Below, one piece after another: positions 45,029 through 56,367 of a stretch of 64,000 nucleotides of DNA. The stretch's first letter is position 1; the number at the start of each line of letters is the position of its first letter. Source of the DNA: Paraconiothyrium sp. Pb-2020 (Eukaryota > Ascomycota > Dothideomycetes > Pleosporales > Didymosphaeriaceae); contig JAJUBI010000005.1 of assembly GCA_022419385.1 (NCBI GenBank), positions 4,650,001 through 4,714,000 on the forward strand, given 5' to 3'. The position numbers and the translations under genes were made by a program. The notes beneath the pieces are model-generated. The model did not search any database. It was not told the DNA's origin and saw nothing but the letters and a program-made list of their open reading frames with translations.

Positions 45029-45705
45029 GTCTACGAAGATTCAATGATTACCAAAACTCTGGTCTACTCTTCCCACGCATACAAGCTATGCGGGCATGTC
45101 TTGCAGCTCCGAATGAGGCGTTGAGACAACGATAACACGAGAGGCGTCACCTCGCGGCGCGAGCTTGGTTGGCCCAAGCTTCGAGTTTAGTGTGGGTCCT
45201 GCCGCCCTGCCTTGGCTATCCCGCTTCGCACCCTCGAGTGCGCATCATGCCGCGGCAAATGGAGCATTCCTGACAAATAACTACTATCTGCGGGACAACG
45301 TGTGATCAAAACATGTCAGATAAACACACTTGCACAAGAACCGTGACTTGAATATCAGATCTCTTCGTTCAACACTGGGAATCTAGCCAAGCCGAACCAG
45401 GAAGCGTATACCGCTCCCTCCCTAGATACATGGTCCTGCATGCGCCTTTTTGTCCAACCCAAAACGACCCCAAATCATCCCAAATGTAGCTGAACGTCGT
45501 AAATCAGCGGGTATCCATGGACTGCAGTGCAACCCTATCTAAACAGATTCCTTCCCAAGATGCTTCATTCGCCATGCCATGCAGATAAACAGTGCCCAAA
45601 GCACTGATACGTCAAAAACCTCACTGCTACTCCAATGCACCGTATCGAGCCCGTCGAACGCATAAGTACTAAATTGAAAGAAATGAAAACGTTAGCGAAT
45701 CATCG
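45029..45705. other. Intergenic region
   Basis: MVP1 promoter and palH 3' flank. No coding signal was seen. Confidence 0.4.
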
Positions 45706-48102
45706 TCATCTGTCGTGATTCGTCGGCTGTGAGGATGTGGGCGTGTGATTATTCTGCAATCGTTGCTCCTGCTCTTGTGACAGAGTCGTCTCTGCACTGT
45801 TCTCGGAGACCTCGTTGCCCAGAGCGACGGACGACGATGACGATTGGGTGCGTTCCCGTAGCGCCTGTGGCCTGGCGGTAGGTGGTAAGAATGTTCCTGG
45901 TGTAAATCTTATTGTGGAAGTGCGTCCTGGGCTGCCAAGATCGTCTGTACCAGGTGGAAGTGGCGATGGAGTGCTGGTGAGTTGTGTGTTTGGTGGTGTA
46001 GTACGTGATGCTTCAGTCGGATTCTGAACACTACTTCCTTCCGAGGCTTGTAATTGCTGCTGTAATATCTCTGGCGACCACGTTCGTCCACGCGGTTGAG
46101 CGGGGATGATGGTCACTGGTAGGCTTGTGTTGTCTTGTTGAGCAGAGCCTTTCCTGCTACGGAAGCGTTCGCCTTGCTGGGCGGCGAACGTCCCTAACCG
46201 ATCCTTCAATGCCAGTCCAGTATAGTTCCTCTGGGGAATGTTCAAAGGCACGTCTTCGACGCCTAGAGGTTCAATGACGCGTCCTCTTTGGACCTCTGGT
46301 GGCGGTGATCGTCCTTTTCTCCGGAAAGGATTTATTCTAGCGATGGTTTGCCAATTCCATTGACTCCGACCGCGAGCGTCACCCGCCTCTTCGGTCGACA
46401 TGTCACCCTTTTCTAGGTCTTCGATTGATGTTTGAGAGCTCTGCTGCGGTGCGGTCTGCGCGCCACCAGTAGGGCCGCCTTCCTCAATCGCGGTTTCGAG
46501 GCGTGGCGCAGGTGGTGTATCACTGATTGGATGATACCGCACTGTGTACACCGTACTGTCTGCACTTGCAGTATCGGTTCTGCTTACGGGCGATGCGATG
46601 TTTGGCGGTGGAGCTGTTGGGCTCTGCAACGGAACGTAACTGTTCCGCTTGCTACGTTGGCCTCCACCTGATCGCCGAGCAGCAGGTGGTGGTGCCGGGA
46701 TGTGAATAGTCCGCTTCTTGCTATGTTCTGGTTTTGGTGATGGTTTCCTGACGCGGTTCAGCCGGTGAGCGAGATTGGTCAGACGGTCACGGTGCCCAGA
46801 AGTGAACGCCCCGCTGTCCCCGCCGTCACCTGGCTTTTTCAGTTCATCAGATGCAGAGCTCTGACGCTTGGACCCGTGCCAGTTCATTTCGTGCGATGGC
46901 GTGGTGTTCAGCATTTCGTCCCCGTCGTAAATTTCTCTTCCCAAGATTCCGTCTTTTCTCTCTTCTCTTTCTAATGCTTCGATGCGTTCTACCCACTCCC
47001 AAACAATAACACTAGCAGCAGCAGCAACTACCCATCTGAAATAGTCTCCCCATCCAGCAATGGTGTAGTTAGAAATGTCGGTAATGAAAAAGACTACAGG
47101 TGTAAGAATAGCGACAATAGATAGCAGAGCGACGAGCGACATATTCCACATCATCGGATGGTAGAAGGCGTATCGTCTCTTGGTAATGGCGTAGTAGATG
47201 ACCCAAGCAGCATAAAGCATGCTAAGGGAAAGTTGGAAGAGGTAGCTTAATGCAGGTATGGCGGTTTCGAAGTGTCGCGGGCTGTGGCCCTTGTTGTACG
47301 GGCCGAAACTGTTGATGGAGTTGAAGACAATGTCCAGCAAGATCAACGCAAAGCCGATCCACTTGATCATGACCTTCTCCTTGTGGCGCGGAAACAGGCG
47401 TATGAGCGTCTGCACTTGGGCAAGCCAGAGGAAGATGTCGGAGATGATACGCGACACCTTGATCTCGGTGCCGGCCACGACCTCATTCCGCAACTTCATC
47501 GCGTCCATGAAGCCTTCGTTGTACTGTCGCTCCGCAATCTCGAACGTGTCGGCCGTGGCGAGGGTCAGTGAGACGGCGACGGTCAGAGCAGCGACCTTCT
47601 GCAGCCAGGGACGCGTTCCTACTCCTATAACTGATCCTCCTCCTGTCGCTCCACTAATCATACCGCGTCGGCCCATCAGCCCTGAGCGACCCGACGCGCC
47701 CCCGACGAAAAAGGTTCGCGGCGTGATAATCAACATGATGACGAGCATCCAGGCGAGGACAGTCGCGGCGCCTGTCGCGTAGGCTTGGGGCGTGATCGAG
47801 GCATGGAAAGGGTCGCGCAGGTCGGCAACGCTCACATCGCTATCGTTCCCAGTCCCACTCCCTGCATTCACCTGGGACTGCTCGGTCGGGGGGCATTGTG
47901 GCGTGAAGACGGCGTCGGCTTCGAGTGTGATGGTGTGATCGGGCGAGATTTGGATGGTGCCCAGCGAGGGCAGCTTGAAGGGCGCGCAGTGCTGTCGCGG
48001 GCCGTTAGCATGCAGTCAGGCGGGAGCGGTCGCGATACGTACGCGAAAGGCTTCGTTGTTGGTCGGCTGCGCCCTTTTCCACCACGCCCCGAGGTCGTGC
48101 AT
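45706..48102 (-). CDS. palH: Ambient-pH sensor palH/RIM21
   Basis: This is the plasma-membrane receptor of the fungal alkaline-pH (Pal/Rim) pathway, acting upstream of PacC/Rim101. A 20-codon first exon (48102-48043, MHDLGAWWKRAQPTNNEAFR) is joined across a 51-base intron to HCAPFKLPSLGTIQISPDHTITLEADAVFTPQC. Seven membrane helices follow. They include AATVLAWMLVIMLIITPRTFFVGG, ISDIFLWLAQVQTLIRLFPRHKEK, MIKWIGFALILLDIVFNSI and the segment YYAITKRRYAFYHPMMWNMSLVALLSI, which are hallmarks of palH. Then comes a long Ser/Pro/Arg-rich cytoplasmic tail (about 440 residues), the part that binds the arrestin palF in Aspergillus. The total is 781 residues, normal for the family. Confidence 0.95.
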
Positions 48103-49358
48103 CCTCGGCGACTATACTGGTCCAGCAGCAATTGTGCGGGCGTCGAGTGCTCCCATAGCCTGTCAAACTGGCATCATGGCCGCGCGCGTGGGGTGTCGAG
48201 GGCGGCGATAGGGTCGAGATGTGGTGTTCACTGGCACGGCAAGACACAGGCGGGAAGGCTTGAGTGAACTTGGCGTCTCTTGGGGGGCCCTGCGGTGAGG
48301 GGCGGGCTTGGAACACCATCTGCGTCGGCTGGCTGGATGGCGCTGATCCGGGGGCTCGATGCAGGCTAGCATCGCGCCGGGAGCGAAGGATTGGACCGGA
48401 TTGGCCATTCGCTCCACAGGCCTGAACCACCGCCAGAAACCATGTCGCACGTTGCGGGGACCCTGACAGCGTCAACCACGAGGGCTGCCGTTGTCTACCC
48501 AGTCCAGAGGACGAGAGACGTTGGTTGTTCGCAATCAGCATGGGAAGCGCACTTTGAGAGCTGGACAGCTGGCCTCGCGATACCCGACGAAGCACCCGCG
48601 ATCGGGCTCGCCCTTGGCTACGGCTCCAGCTCCAGCTGTGGCGCCGTCTCCCCATCCGAAACTGGACTTGACGTATTCCTCATCCAGCTATCAAGCGCAT
48701 TGATTATACAACCCGCAGTGGTAGGCCCACGAACTTACCCCGGTGTGGAGCAATCACTGCCATTTCTCTACCCATACCTCCAAACGAAAGGCTTGCCTTC
48801 GCAGTGCGCATCTCGAAAACCACTCAAATGTGCGAAGAGGGCATCGGAATCAGACGCAGAGTGCGACAAAACAGGTTGCCAGTTGTTTCGAGGCGTCTAG
48901 ATTGCTAGTAAAGTTTCTGCCCATCACGCCAGTCAAGCCCCCGGATGGCTGCCCGGATTGGCTGCCTTAGGCTCTTGGACTAAAGCTTGAGCTGACTCAC
49001 CTGAGCTCTCAGGCCTGCACCGCACGTGCACCGAGAAGACTGTATATCATCAAGCCTCCAGTTATTTTTGAGAGCTTGGTAACACTATTGGAATCCACTG
49101 TCGCGATGAGAGACTGATAGGCTAATTTCTGAGAACTAGTGCACGATTAGCCTGCTTCGTAGCGGTGAACGCAAGATATAGACATGATCTGAGGCCACGT
49201 TCACTTCGATAATACAACAATGGCGAGATTCTGTCTTTACTGATCTAAATGTGTAGCTACATCGATATCCAATATGAAGTAACCATAAACGCCTCTAGTC
49301 TGTTCCAACTTTTTGTTGTCTGTAGCTGCCACAGAACGTGAGATGTTCGTCTATCTAC
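48103..49358. other. Intergenic region upstream of palH
   Basis: 1.25 kb with overlapping short frames up to 216 codons on both strands, none with protein-like composition. It probably contains the palH promoter and leader. Confidence 0.4.
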
Positions 49359-52300
49359 TCATTTCCGGGATCTCTTGAGTCCATTCTTGCAGGGCCAGCA
49401 AGTCTCGAGACCCGGAGGCCTTGGAATTTGTGGCTCATGTTGCTCTAGTGTCTCCAAATCCATCGAATCGATAATGGCCTCAATTGACTCGCAATCTTCC
49501 GCACCATACTTTTCTTCCTTCCACCGTTGAACCGCTCTAGCCAACACGCGATGGCCATGCACCCACGCTCGATACACGGTCTTCCTGTAATTCATGTTCG
49601 TCCTGCCTTGGACATCTGCTCCTGCTTCCAACAAAAAGTGAACCATGTCTAATCGACCCCATTCCGCTGCTCCCTCTATCGCGGATCGGCCTTCCCAGGA
49701 AGATGGCGATGCATTGATGTCAGCTCTAGCGTTGAGTAAGATATTCACCATCTCAAAGTTGCCTGAGATAGCGGCGAATTGAAGCGCCGTAGCCCCTTGT
49801 ATTGCAATGGGTGTATCGTTGACATTAGCCCCTCTTCTGACCAGATCTCTGAATAATTCCGTCTTCTCAGTTTTGGCCGCCCATTGCAGAGGTGAATGAT
49901 ACGCCGTATTGTTGATTTGTCCTTCACCCGGAATGTTTGGATCGGCACCTGCATCAAGAAGCCATTGCGTTATGTCATGCTGTTCGCAGGCGATCGCCAG
50001 CTGGAGAGATGAATGAATTTCAATCCGAATCGTCGGAAACCTTGAGTCAGGATCCAACTCCGAATAAAAACCTTCATATCGCACGATGTCCAAGGATGTA
50101 CCTCCTTTCAGAACTTGGGCAAGTGACATGTGGCCATGTTTGATGGCTTCAGCATAGGCCTGGGCGAAGTGAACTGAATCAACGGAGTCTTGCGCTAGAT
50201 TTGGATGATTTTCGTAAAACTTCCGAAAGACATCTATTAGTCCAGCATTTTCGTTTCGGAGAGCCTTGCCAAGCGGACTATCCCAACTCATCATCTTGGT
50301 ATCTGGCCAGCATCCTGCCTCCAGAAAGATTGGCATAATGCCCGAGCAGCCTAGTCGGGTTGCCAGATCGAATCCGTACTGTATATGACGGCCAGACAAA
50401 GATTGCTCTTTGATTAGCCTAGAGACCCAATACGCATCTTTTTCGCGTATGGCGCGGATGAAAAAATCTTGTAGAATTTTTTCGCTCACGTTTTTGGAGA
50501 ATGTGCCACTCCCAAAAAGTTGAACCACGAATATCCAGTCGACATTGATGACGAACTGGGAGAAACATGCTGTCGTCAACCAGTGAGCCTTTTGAGTGGG
50601 TGAGAGTCTTGATAACACTAATGAAAAGAGCTCCGCATCCGGCTTGCGAGCTGCACAGTAGAGTGGATTCCAACAACGTCTGTCATGACAGGGACCTCCT
50701 CGGAACAATCGGTCTTGGACTCGACAAACACAGAAACCCCTTGCGGAATCTGGGTCAAGGAGAACGGCATCATAGCCAATCAAGGCTTTGAAAATGGGCA
50801 AATTCGCTCTCGAAGAAGCTAAATGCAACGCATTCGGAAGAGGAGAAGACAATCTATTATCACCAACGGACTTTTCGAAACTATCGTCAAGAAAGATCTG
50901 GATTCCTCTTGGAGTCGTTAAATGCGGGTTCGCGCCTGCCTGGAGCAGTGCTCTGACAGTGCATGTGCCGCGCCAGGCCGACCAAGAAGCAAGCTGTATC
51001 GGGTACGCTGCACCGAATTGGTTTGGATCTGCTCCTTTACCCAATAGGAATTGCATGATGTCCAGCTGTGAATCTTGGTCGTTCAGATCGATAGCTGCAG
51101 CATGTATAGGCGCTATCTCCATATCTCGGGCGAAAAGCAAACCCATTATGACCGGATCAGGTCTGATCTTGTTGTCCTGAATGCCTAAACAACTTTTGCG
51201 TGGCAGGTGATCGCGCATCCATGACCCATTCGCAAATCTGTCTATGCGAAGTCCAGCGTCGAGCAAATACTGTGTCAGTCGAATACGACCGCGCAGTACC
51301 GCATACACTATGGGATTGCCTTTCCCCACATTATCCACTGCTGTTATATCAAAACCACGACTTTGGAGATAATCCATGACTGCAATTGCATGGACACAGG
51401 AACCCTCAGTTCTGCTCGCATATGGATCGTCCAAATTGTCGATTTCTGGCTCTCTGCAATCCAAATATGCAGCTGCCTCAAAAAGAAGCCAGGGCGTCTG
51501 TTTCAGTTCTTCGAATGTTCCCGGCTGAAGTCTGGCCAAGCTGTGAAGTACGTCAACGTTCCCCTCGAGCGCGGCGTGAACAAAGCCGTCGATTATAAAG
51601 CCTTGTGAGTAGGATGAATGCGATATAGAAGCATTAATCAGACGTTCGGCGATACCGTAGCTATAGTCTTTCACCATATCCAGTATCGAAGGCATCTCGT
51701 TGCCGTACTTTGCGCCACGATCAAGTAACATAGAAAGCATATTGTCGCCGCATTTGACCCTGAACGCCTCGTCAAGAGCGGCACATCGCATATCACTGTT
51801 GATATTGACGTCGGCACCGTGTTCGAAGAGCAGATCGACAAGCTCATTATTTTCTACTTCAATTGCAAAATGAAGAGGGGTTTTACCGCGTTCATTTTGG
51901 ATATTGACGTCGGCACCGTGTGCGAGGAGCGGCTCGACTAGCTCATTATTTTCTACTTCAATTGCATAATGAAGAGGGGTTTCACCAAATTCATCTTGGC
52001 AATTGGGGTCGGATCCGTGTCTGAGGAGCAGCTCGACCAGCTCCTTAGTCCCTGCTCTAATTGCATAATGAAGAGGGGAGCTGTCGTGTGCTTCCTGGTA
52101 ATTGATGTCCGCTCCCGCATCGAGAAGAGCCTGGCAAAGTGCTACCATATGTTGCTCGTTGTAGTCATCTTCCGACCTGCACACATTTCCTAAAAGCGAC
52201 TGACCATTGGAATCGATATGATTGACATCGGCTCCAGAGGAAATGAGTATCTTCACTAGGGCTAGATTCCCGTTCTTACGAATCGTCCAAAGTAGCAATT

Positions 52301-53267
52301 TCTCGGCGAAAGCGTTGGTAGTGTTCTGGTTCATAGAAAGCAAACGACCTAGGAACTTGAGATTCTGTGGATCTTCGGCCAGTTTCGCCAAGGTATAGTG
52401 CACGTTCAGAGACTCATTGTGATGATCATTGGATACTAGCCCAATCACATGCTTCAACAGTTCTAGTTGGGATCCTTTGATGACAAGGTCGGAGTTGTTT
52501 TGGTGATCGTCCCGGGAATCAGAGTCAGTATTCCTAGGTAGATAGCTCTTCATGTTCGTAGTTCCCACAAACAGACTAGACGGAGCTTCCTTGCTTTTCG
52601 TGGGCCATCCGCTGGGAGAGGGATCCAAGCTGAGCGATATCACTGGGAAGGAAGCTTTACGGAAGGAGCTCAAGATCTGGTCTAGTCGACCAGTGAATAG
52701 CATATACGGAAGCTGTTCCATCAAGTGTAGGGCTGATTGGTGTGGATCAAGGATAGTCGAAGTTTCACGAGGCGTATAGACTTCGACCCCCGGTGGGGTT
52801 GCGGCTTGTTCTTCTGTCTATCCGTTAGAAGGCCGAGTACGATGTCATCGCTATATCAACATACCAGGTGCGTATCGTTGTATTGCAGTCTTATACGCAT
52901 GTACCTTGCCTTGCTTGGAGATCCTTGACTGTGGTACGTGGAAGCCGCGCACCGTCAGCGCCGAGTTCTTTCCGTCTTTTTCTCGGCTTTCAAGCTTCTG
53001 GATGATGTATCTCCATTCTGCCGTGGTTATGTTCTTTCGGGCACCGTCTTGCCAGCCTTTCAAGCGGCGTTCATATTGAGCCTTGCTACTTGCATGTCAG
53101 AATCGATTCATAGCCGTCACAAACAGAACTTGGAGCAATTACGTTCTCTTGAATCCTTTGGTGTCCATGATAAGCATAACCTTCGCGAGCGGGTGTTGAT
53201 TGTACAGCGTGAGGATCTCGTCCTTGAACAGCTCCCATTCGTCATCTTCAGCCTTACGCTTCCCCAT
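49359..53267 (-). CDS. Clr5-domain protein with ankyrin repeats
   Basis: The start at 53267 gives MGKRKAEDDEWELFKDEILTLYNQH, followed after an intron by SKAQYERRLKGWQDGARKN and WRYIIQKLESREKDGKNS, the two halves of a Clr5 domain. A third exon begins at about 52780 (EEQAATPPGVEVYTPRETS). The large last exon holds about 1,120 codons with a predicted-helical region and then many ankyrin repeats (for example GETPLHYAIEVENNELVEPLLAHGADVN). One block (residues about 220-330 of that exon) has three nearly identical units. A second ankyrin block lies near the C-terminus. Clr5-ankyrin proteins are a large, fast-changing fungal family with no fixed function; a role in protein recognition is inferred only. 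Confidence 0.88.
51807..52103 (-). repeat. Three tandem 99-base ankyrin-coding units
   Basis: The units at 51807-51905, 51906-52004 and 52005-52103 each encode one 33-residue ankyrin repeat. The first two are about 88% identical at the DNA level by eye, including a shared stretch around CATTATTTTCTACTTCAATTG, and the third is more diverged. Such identity is far above that of the other ankyrin repeats in the gene. Confidence 0.8.
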
Positions 53268-54064
53268 GCTTGTCGTCTCGATTCGTCTCGGAAAAGATTG
53301 ATTACAAGAAGGCTCTCTGTCGCAGAACCTGCCTAATAGAATTTGTTGGGTCTATCGATGAACGTACAAGTCAACTCAGAGAATAGCAAAAGCGAACGAA
53401 GTGGGCGAAGGAAGTCGGCTGTCTTATGCATTTCCGTATTAAAGCCAAGCTAAGCTTTCAAACGGTGATTGGTCATTGCCAAAGTCGGTGTTTCACAGAA
53501 CACGTATAACGCCACGCTGTGAGGCTGAGCGGCACACCGGTGATACACACCACAACGTACGTGATTGGCCAACGCCAGAATCTGCATCAGGACCAGTGAC
53601 ACTGCCATTGGTCAGATCTGAAGTCTGCATTTGTTGGGCATCTACGATTCGTCGATGCCAAAATCCGCATCCACAATCGGATATGTTGCTAGAATGTGCA
53701 TCGGCATAAGTCACACTGCCATAAATTAGATTTGACGTCTGCCATTGCGACTCGTACTTGATAGGTCAGTGCTAAAATCTGCGTCCACATCAAGATGTCA
53801 TACCAAGGCTTTTTGATCCCATTCGTCTCTGCCAAAACTCGAATTTGGTGGTGTCACAGAGTGAGGCAGTTCTCGCTGAGGTACTTTCACAACTAAATAC
53901 TTCTAAGACTACTTAAAAGTGAGGTCTTGAGCATCTTCAAACTGCGTTCGTCCCCATCACATTCACTACGTCCCTCACTGTCTCTACGCGTCGCTGTACA
54001 CATCAATCGACAGCCAGATTCCCTTCTCAACTTTCAACAGCCGCATCCTAGCCCGTCCGCCGAG
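53268..54064. other. Intergenic region with degenerate direct repeats
   Basis: 53570-53810 holds two to three diverged copies of a unit: (AA)AATCTGCATC..., then GTGACACTGCCAT, then AGATCTGAAGTCTGC, the second copy having GTCACACTGCCAT and AGATTTGACGTCTGC. No coding signal was seen. Confidence 0.5.
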
Positions 54065-54321
54065 ATGTCGCTCCCTCCTGCAGTCATTGTCGGCGTCGTA
54101 GCTCTTGTCGTAGGACTCCCACCAACGGCATGGGCGCTGTACCAGTTTCATCAACGTCGTCGCGATGGTCGCCAACGAAGTATGCCGACCTTAGAGAGAC
54201 TTCACTAATGCTGACGTCGCTACCAGACATCTTGCCCATCTGCACACCCGATGGATACTATCTCGGCACCCTGAACCTCGAGCATGACGTCGCCAGATTC
54301 GATCGCGGGCGACGCGTGTAA
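54065..54321 (+). CDS. Small single-pass membrane protein
   Basis: Exons 54065-54179 and 54227-54321 are joined across a 47-base intron (GTATGC, branch ACTAAT..GCTGAC, CAG) in phase, giving 69 residues. The N-terminus is one hydrophobic helix (AVIVGVVALVVGLPPTAWALY) followed at once by a basic stop-transfer segment (HQRRRDGRQR). A short soluble tail with CTPDGYYLGTLNLEHDVARF follows. A pyrimidine-rich leader precedes the ATG. The function is unknown. It is short enough to be missed by standard gene callers. Confidence 0.6.
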
Positions 54322-54708
54322 CCGTCAAGCGTACATCTCTCAGCCATAGTGACCCTATACCTGCACTCAAATCATTGGTTTACAGATCTGTTCGGGCAGC
54401 CGCCTACAACCTATGCTGCGCCCAGGGAAAGTGGGACATCGTTCGAGGAGAGATGCATAGTCGGGCATTGTATTGCTGGGATGGACAGTGATATCCAAAT
54501 AGACTAGCTAGTACTAGTTATAGATTTCGTCTGTCGTATCTAGCATAACTGTGCTGTATTGTGTGATCCTTCATGTCGCTTAAGTCTACCCATCTTCCTT
54601 CCGATATGCTTAGACAATCTTCAGGCCGTTTCACTCGACCTGCCTCATAATTTCTTTGACCAAATCACCCAAAGTCGCTGTGACACACACCAATAACGAA
54701 AAAAGTAC

Positions 54709-54960
54709 TCAACTTCGGATATTCCACCCCCTTTCCGGATGACAGCCTTCCCAAACATAACCATATACTGACTCGTTGAACTGCTGCACGTGATGTGCAA
54801 TAGATCCCTCTGCCTCCACAAGCATCAACCTCGTAGTAGTGGGAGATTCTTCCAGCTTCAGGAACATCAACATAGGTGGCGGGTCCCTCCGCCATGCAAG
54901 ATTGAGCACTAATTGACTTCCGACCACACTGAACGCAATACCGTCGTAGTAACATGCGTT
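54709..54960 (-). pseudogene. Possible gene remnant
   Basis: A minus-strand frame with protein-like composition: CYYDGIAFSVVGSQLVLNLAW, then MLMFLKLEESPTTTRLMLVEAEG, then VYGYVWEGCHPERGW, ending at a stop at 54709. No start codon or upstream exon could be joined to it, and it lies in repeat-bearing DNA. It may be the 3' end of a lost gene or a short gene with an unseen first exon. Confidence 0.35.
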
Positions 54961-55115
54961 GAAAGTGTGTTTAGCTAGTGCTCAAGAATCCCATCTTGTA
55001 GAGCCTATATCAGACGTGAGGTAGTAACCTCACTAATACTACCTAATTCCCGCCTCATCCGACAGGCCCTGAATACCGGCTACTAGCTAAAGTGAATGCG
55101 GCCTAAGCCACGAGT

Positions 55116-56367
55116 CTCCTCGGCCGGGCTAAAGATTGCAGTGAAGAAAATTGGTGAATCGACCATATCCAATCATTCCCAGCCAAGCCAAGCCACTACC
55201 GCCTACTCCGACCTCCCCATCCGGGCTAATAATTGCAGTGCAATTAGGCGAGACCGAGACCCATTAGTGTGCTACTGTGTACGCACCTTTCACTAATAAC
55301 GCGAGTAATGATCAGCGTTAGTTTAAAGACGCGACGAGACTATTATTGAAACAGAGGTACACGTATGAGTAGAGCATGGCAGTCATTTCGTGCTATCGTC
55401 GTGGAGGTAGACGCAGAGCAGACGGACGAAGAAAAGGTTTAGCACAAGGGTAGCAACCACAACAGCAAGCTCAGCCTGAGCATTAAGAATCCCATACACA
55501 TGTGATGTCGTAATCTACAAATCACTCATTACAAAAACTCCACCTTATCCTCGTTTATCCCCTTAAATCACATCTACCATCATGGTCTCATCTCATCCCT
55601 CCACAGACACAAGTCCTACACGAGACTGACCACCATGCTAACCTCCCCATCCACGCTAAAAAATGCAGTGTCGAAATCAAATATTTAAATTATTCCTAGA
55701 CACCCGTAGGTCTCCAGCATTAAACAGCTTTCCGCGTAGCATACTGTATACTTTTCCTTTTCAAAAAGTTAAAATTAATTGTCGCTACGGCAGCATGGTG
55801 TTTTCGCCGTCACCTCCTCATCCGCGCTAAACATTGCAGTGTCAAATCATAATTTTTGTTATACTTGGACACTTGCGCGTCGACAGGATTGAGTGTTTTT
55901 CAGAGTAGTACACTATGTATCTCTATTTGCATTGTGTTACGCAGTTTAGTTGCTACTGCAACATGGCGTGTTTGCGGTCGCTTTTCGGTGTGCGGTACCA
56001 TGGTAGACGCGCTCGCTGTGGACAACAGTGCGCGTGCGCTAACTATACTGGGACGCGCAGTAATGTACTGTACTTACTCCCTTTGGGCAGGAAGGTGATC
56101 GTGTTCTAGTGAAGACTTGGAACGCGTGCTGTATCCTCGGGCTGTGTATTATACACGTGACCGTCCATGCCAAACAAGCCTCCTCCCTCGTCCGAGGCAA
56201 GGCTTCCGTCGGAGTATCGCAAGTCTGGCTCGTGGTCACTCACCGTCATCTGCGCCCCGTCTGACCGCCCCCAATGCGCGCGGACGCGAATCTGGTCGTG
56301 CGCAATCGCATCCACGCTACCCCTCGACTCCCTCTTCAACTCTCCATCCGCGCTAAAGATTGCAGTG
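55116..56367 (+). repeat. Cluster of five transposon-end-like motifs
   Basis: Copies of a 28-base motif lie at 55116-55143, 55213-55240, 55643-55670, 55814-55841 and 56340-56367. All have the same orientation and end in GCTAA..ATTGCAGTG. Each starts CTCC(C/T)C..TCC and is most conserved in GCGCTAAA and TGCAGTG. Matching motifs in opposite orientation occur at 62.0-63.2 kb. They look like terminal inverted repeats of a DNA transposon or MITE family, with the inner parts decayed. Confidence 0.75.
55640..55985 (+). repeat. 171-base tandem repeat, two copies
   Basis: Two diverged copies start at about 55640 and 55811. Beyond the 28-base motif they share GCAGTGTC(A/G)AAATCA, the GGACACTTG..CGTCGACAGG-like segment, a TTTTTCAGAGTAGTACACT-like segment and GCTACTGCAACATGG versus GCTACGGCAGCATGG. 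This was judged by eye. Confidence 0.6.

Noticed and set aside
48005..48655. A 216-codon minus-strand frame upstream of palH
   Set aside because: It overlaps the palH first exon in another frame and has random composition. The palH model explains the region.
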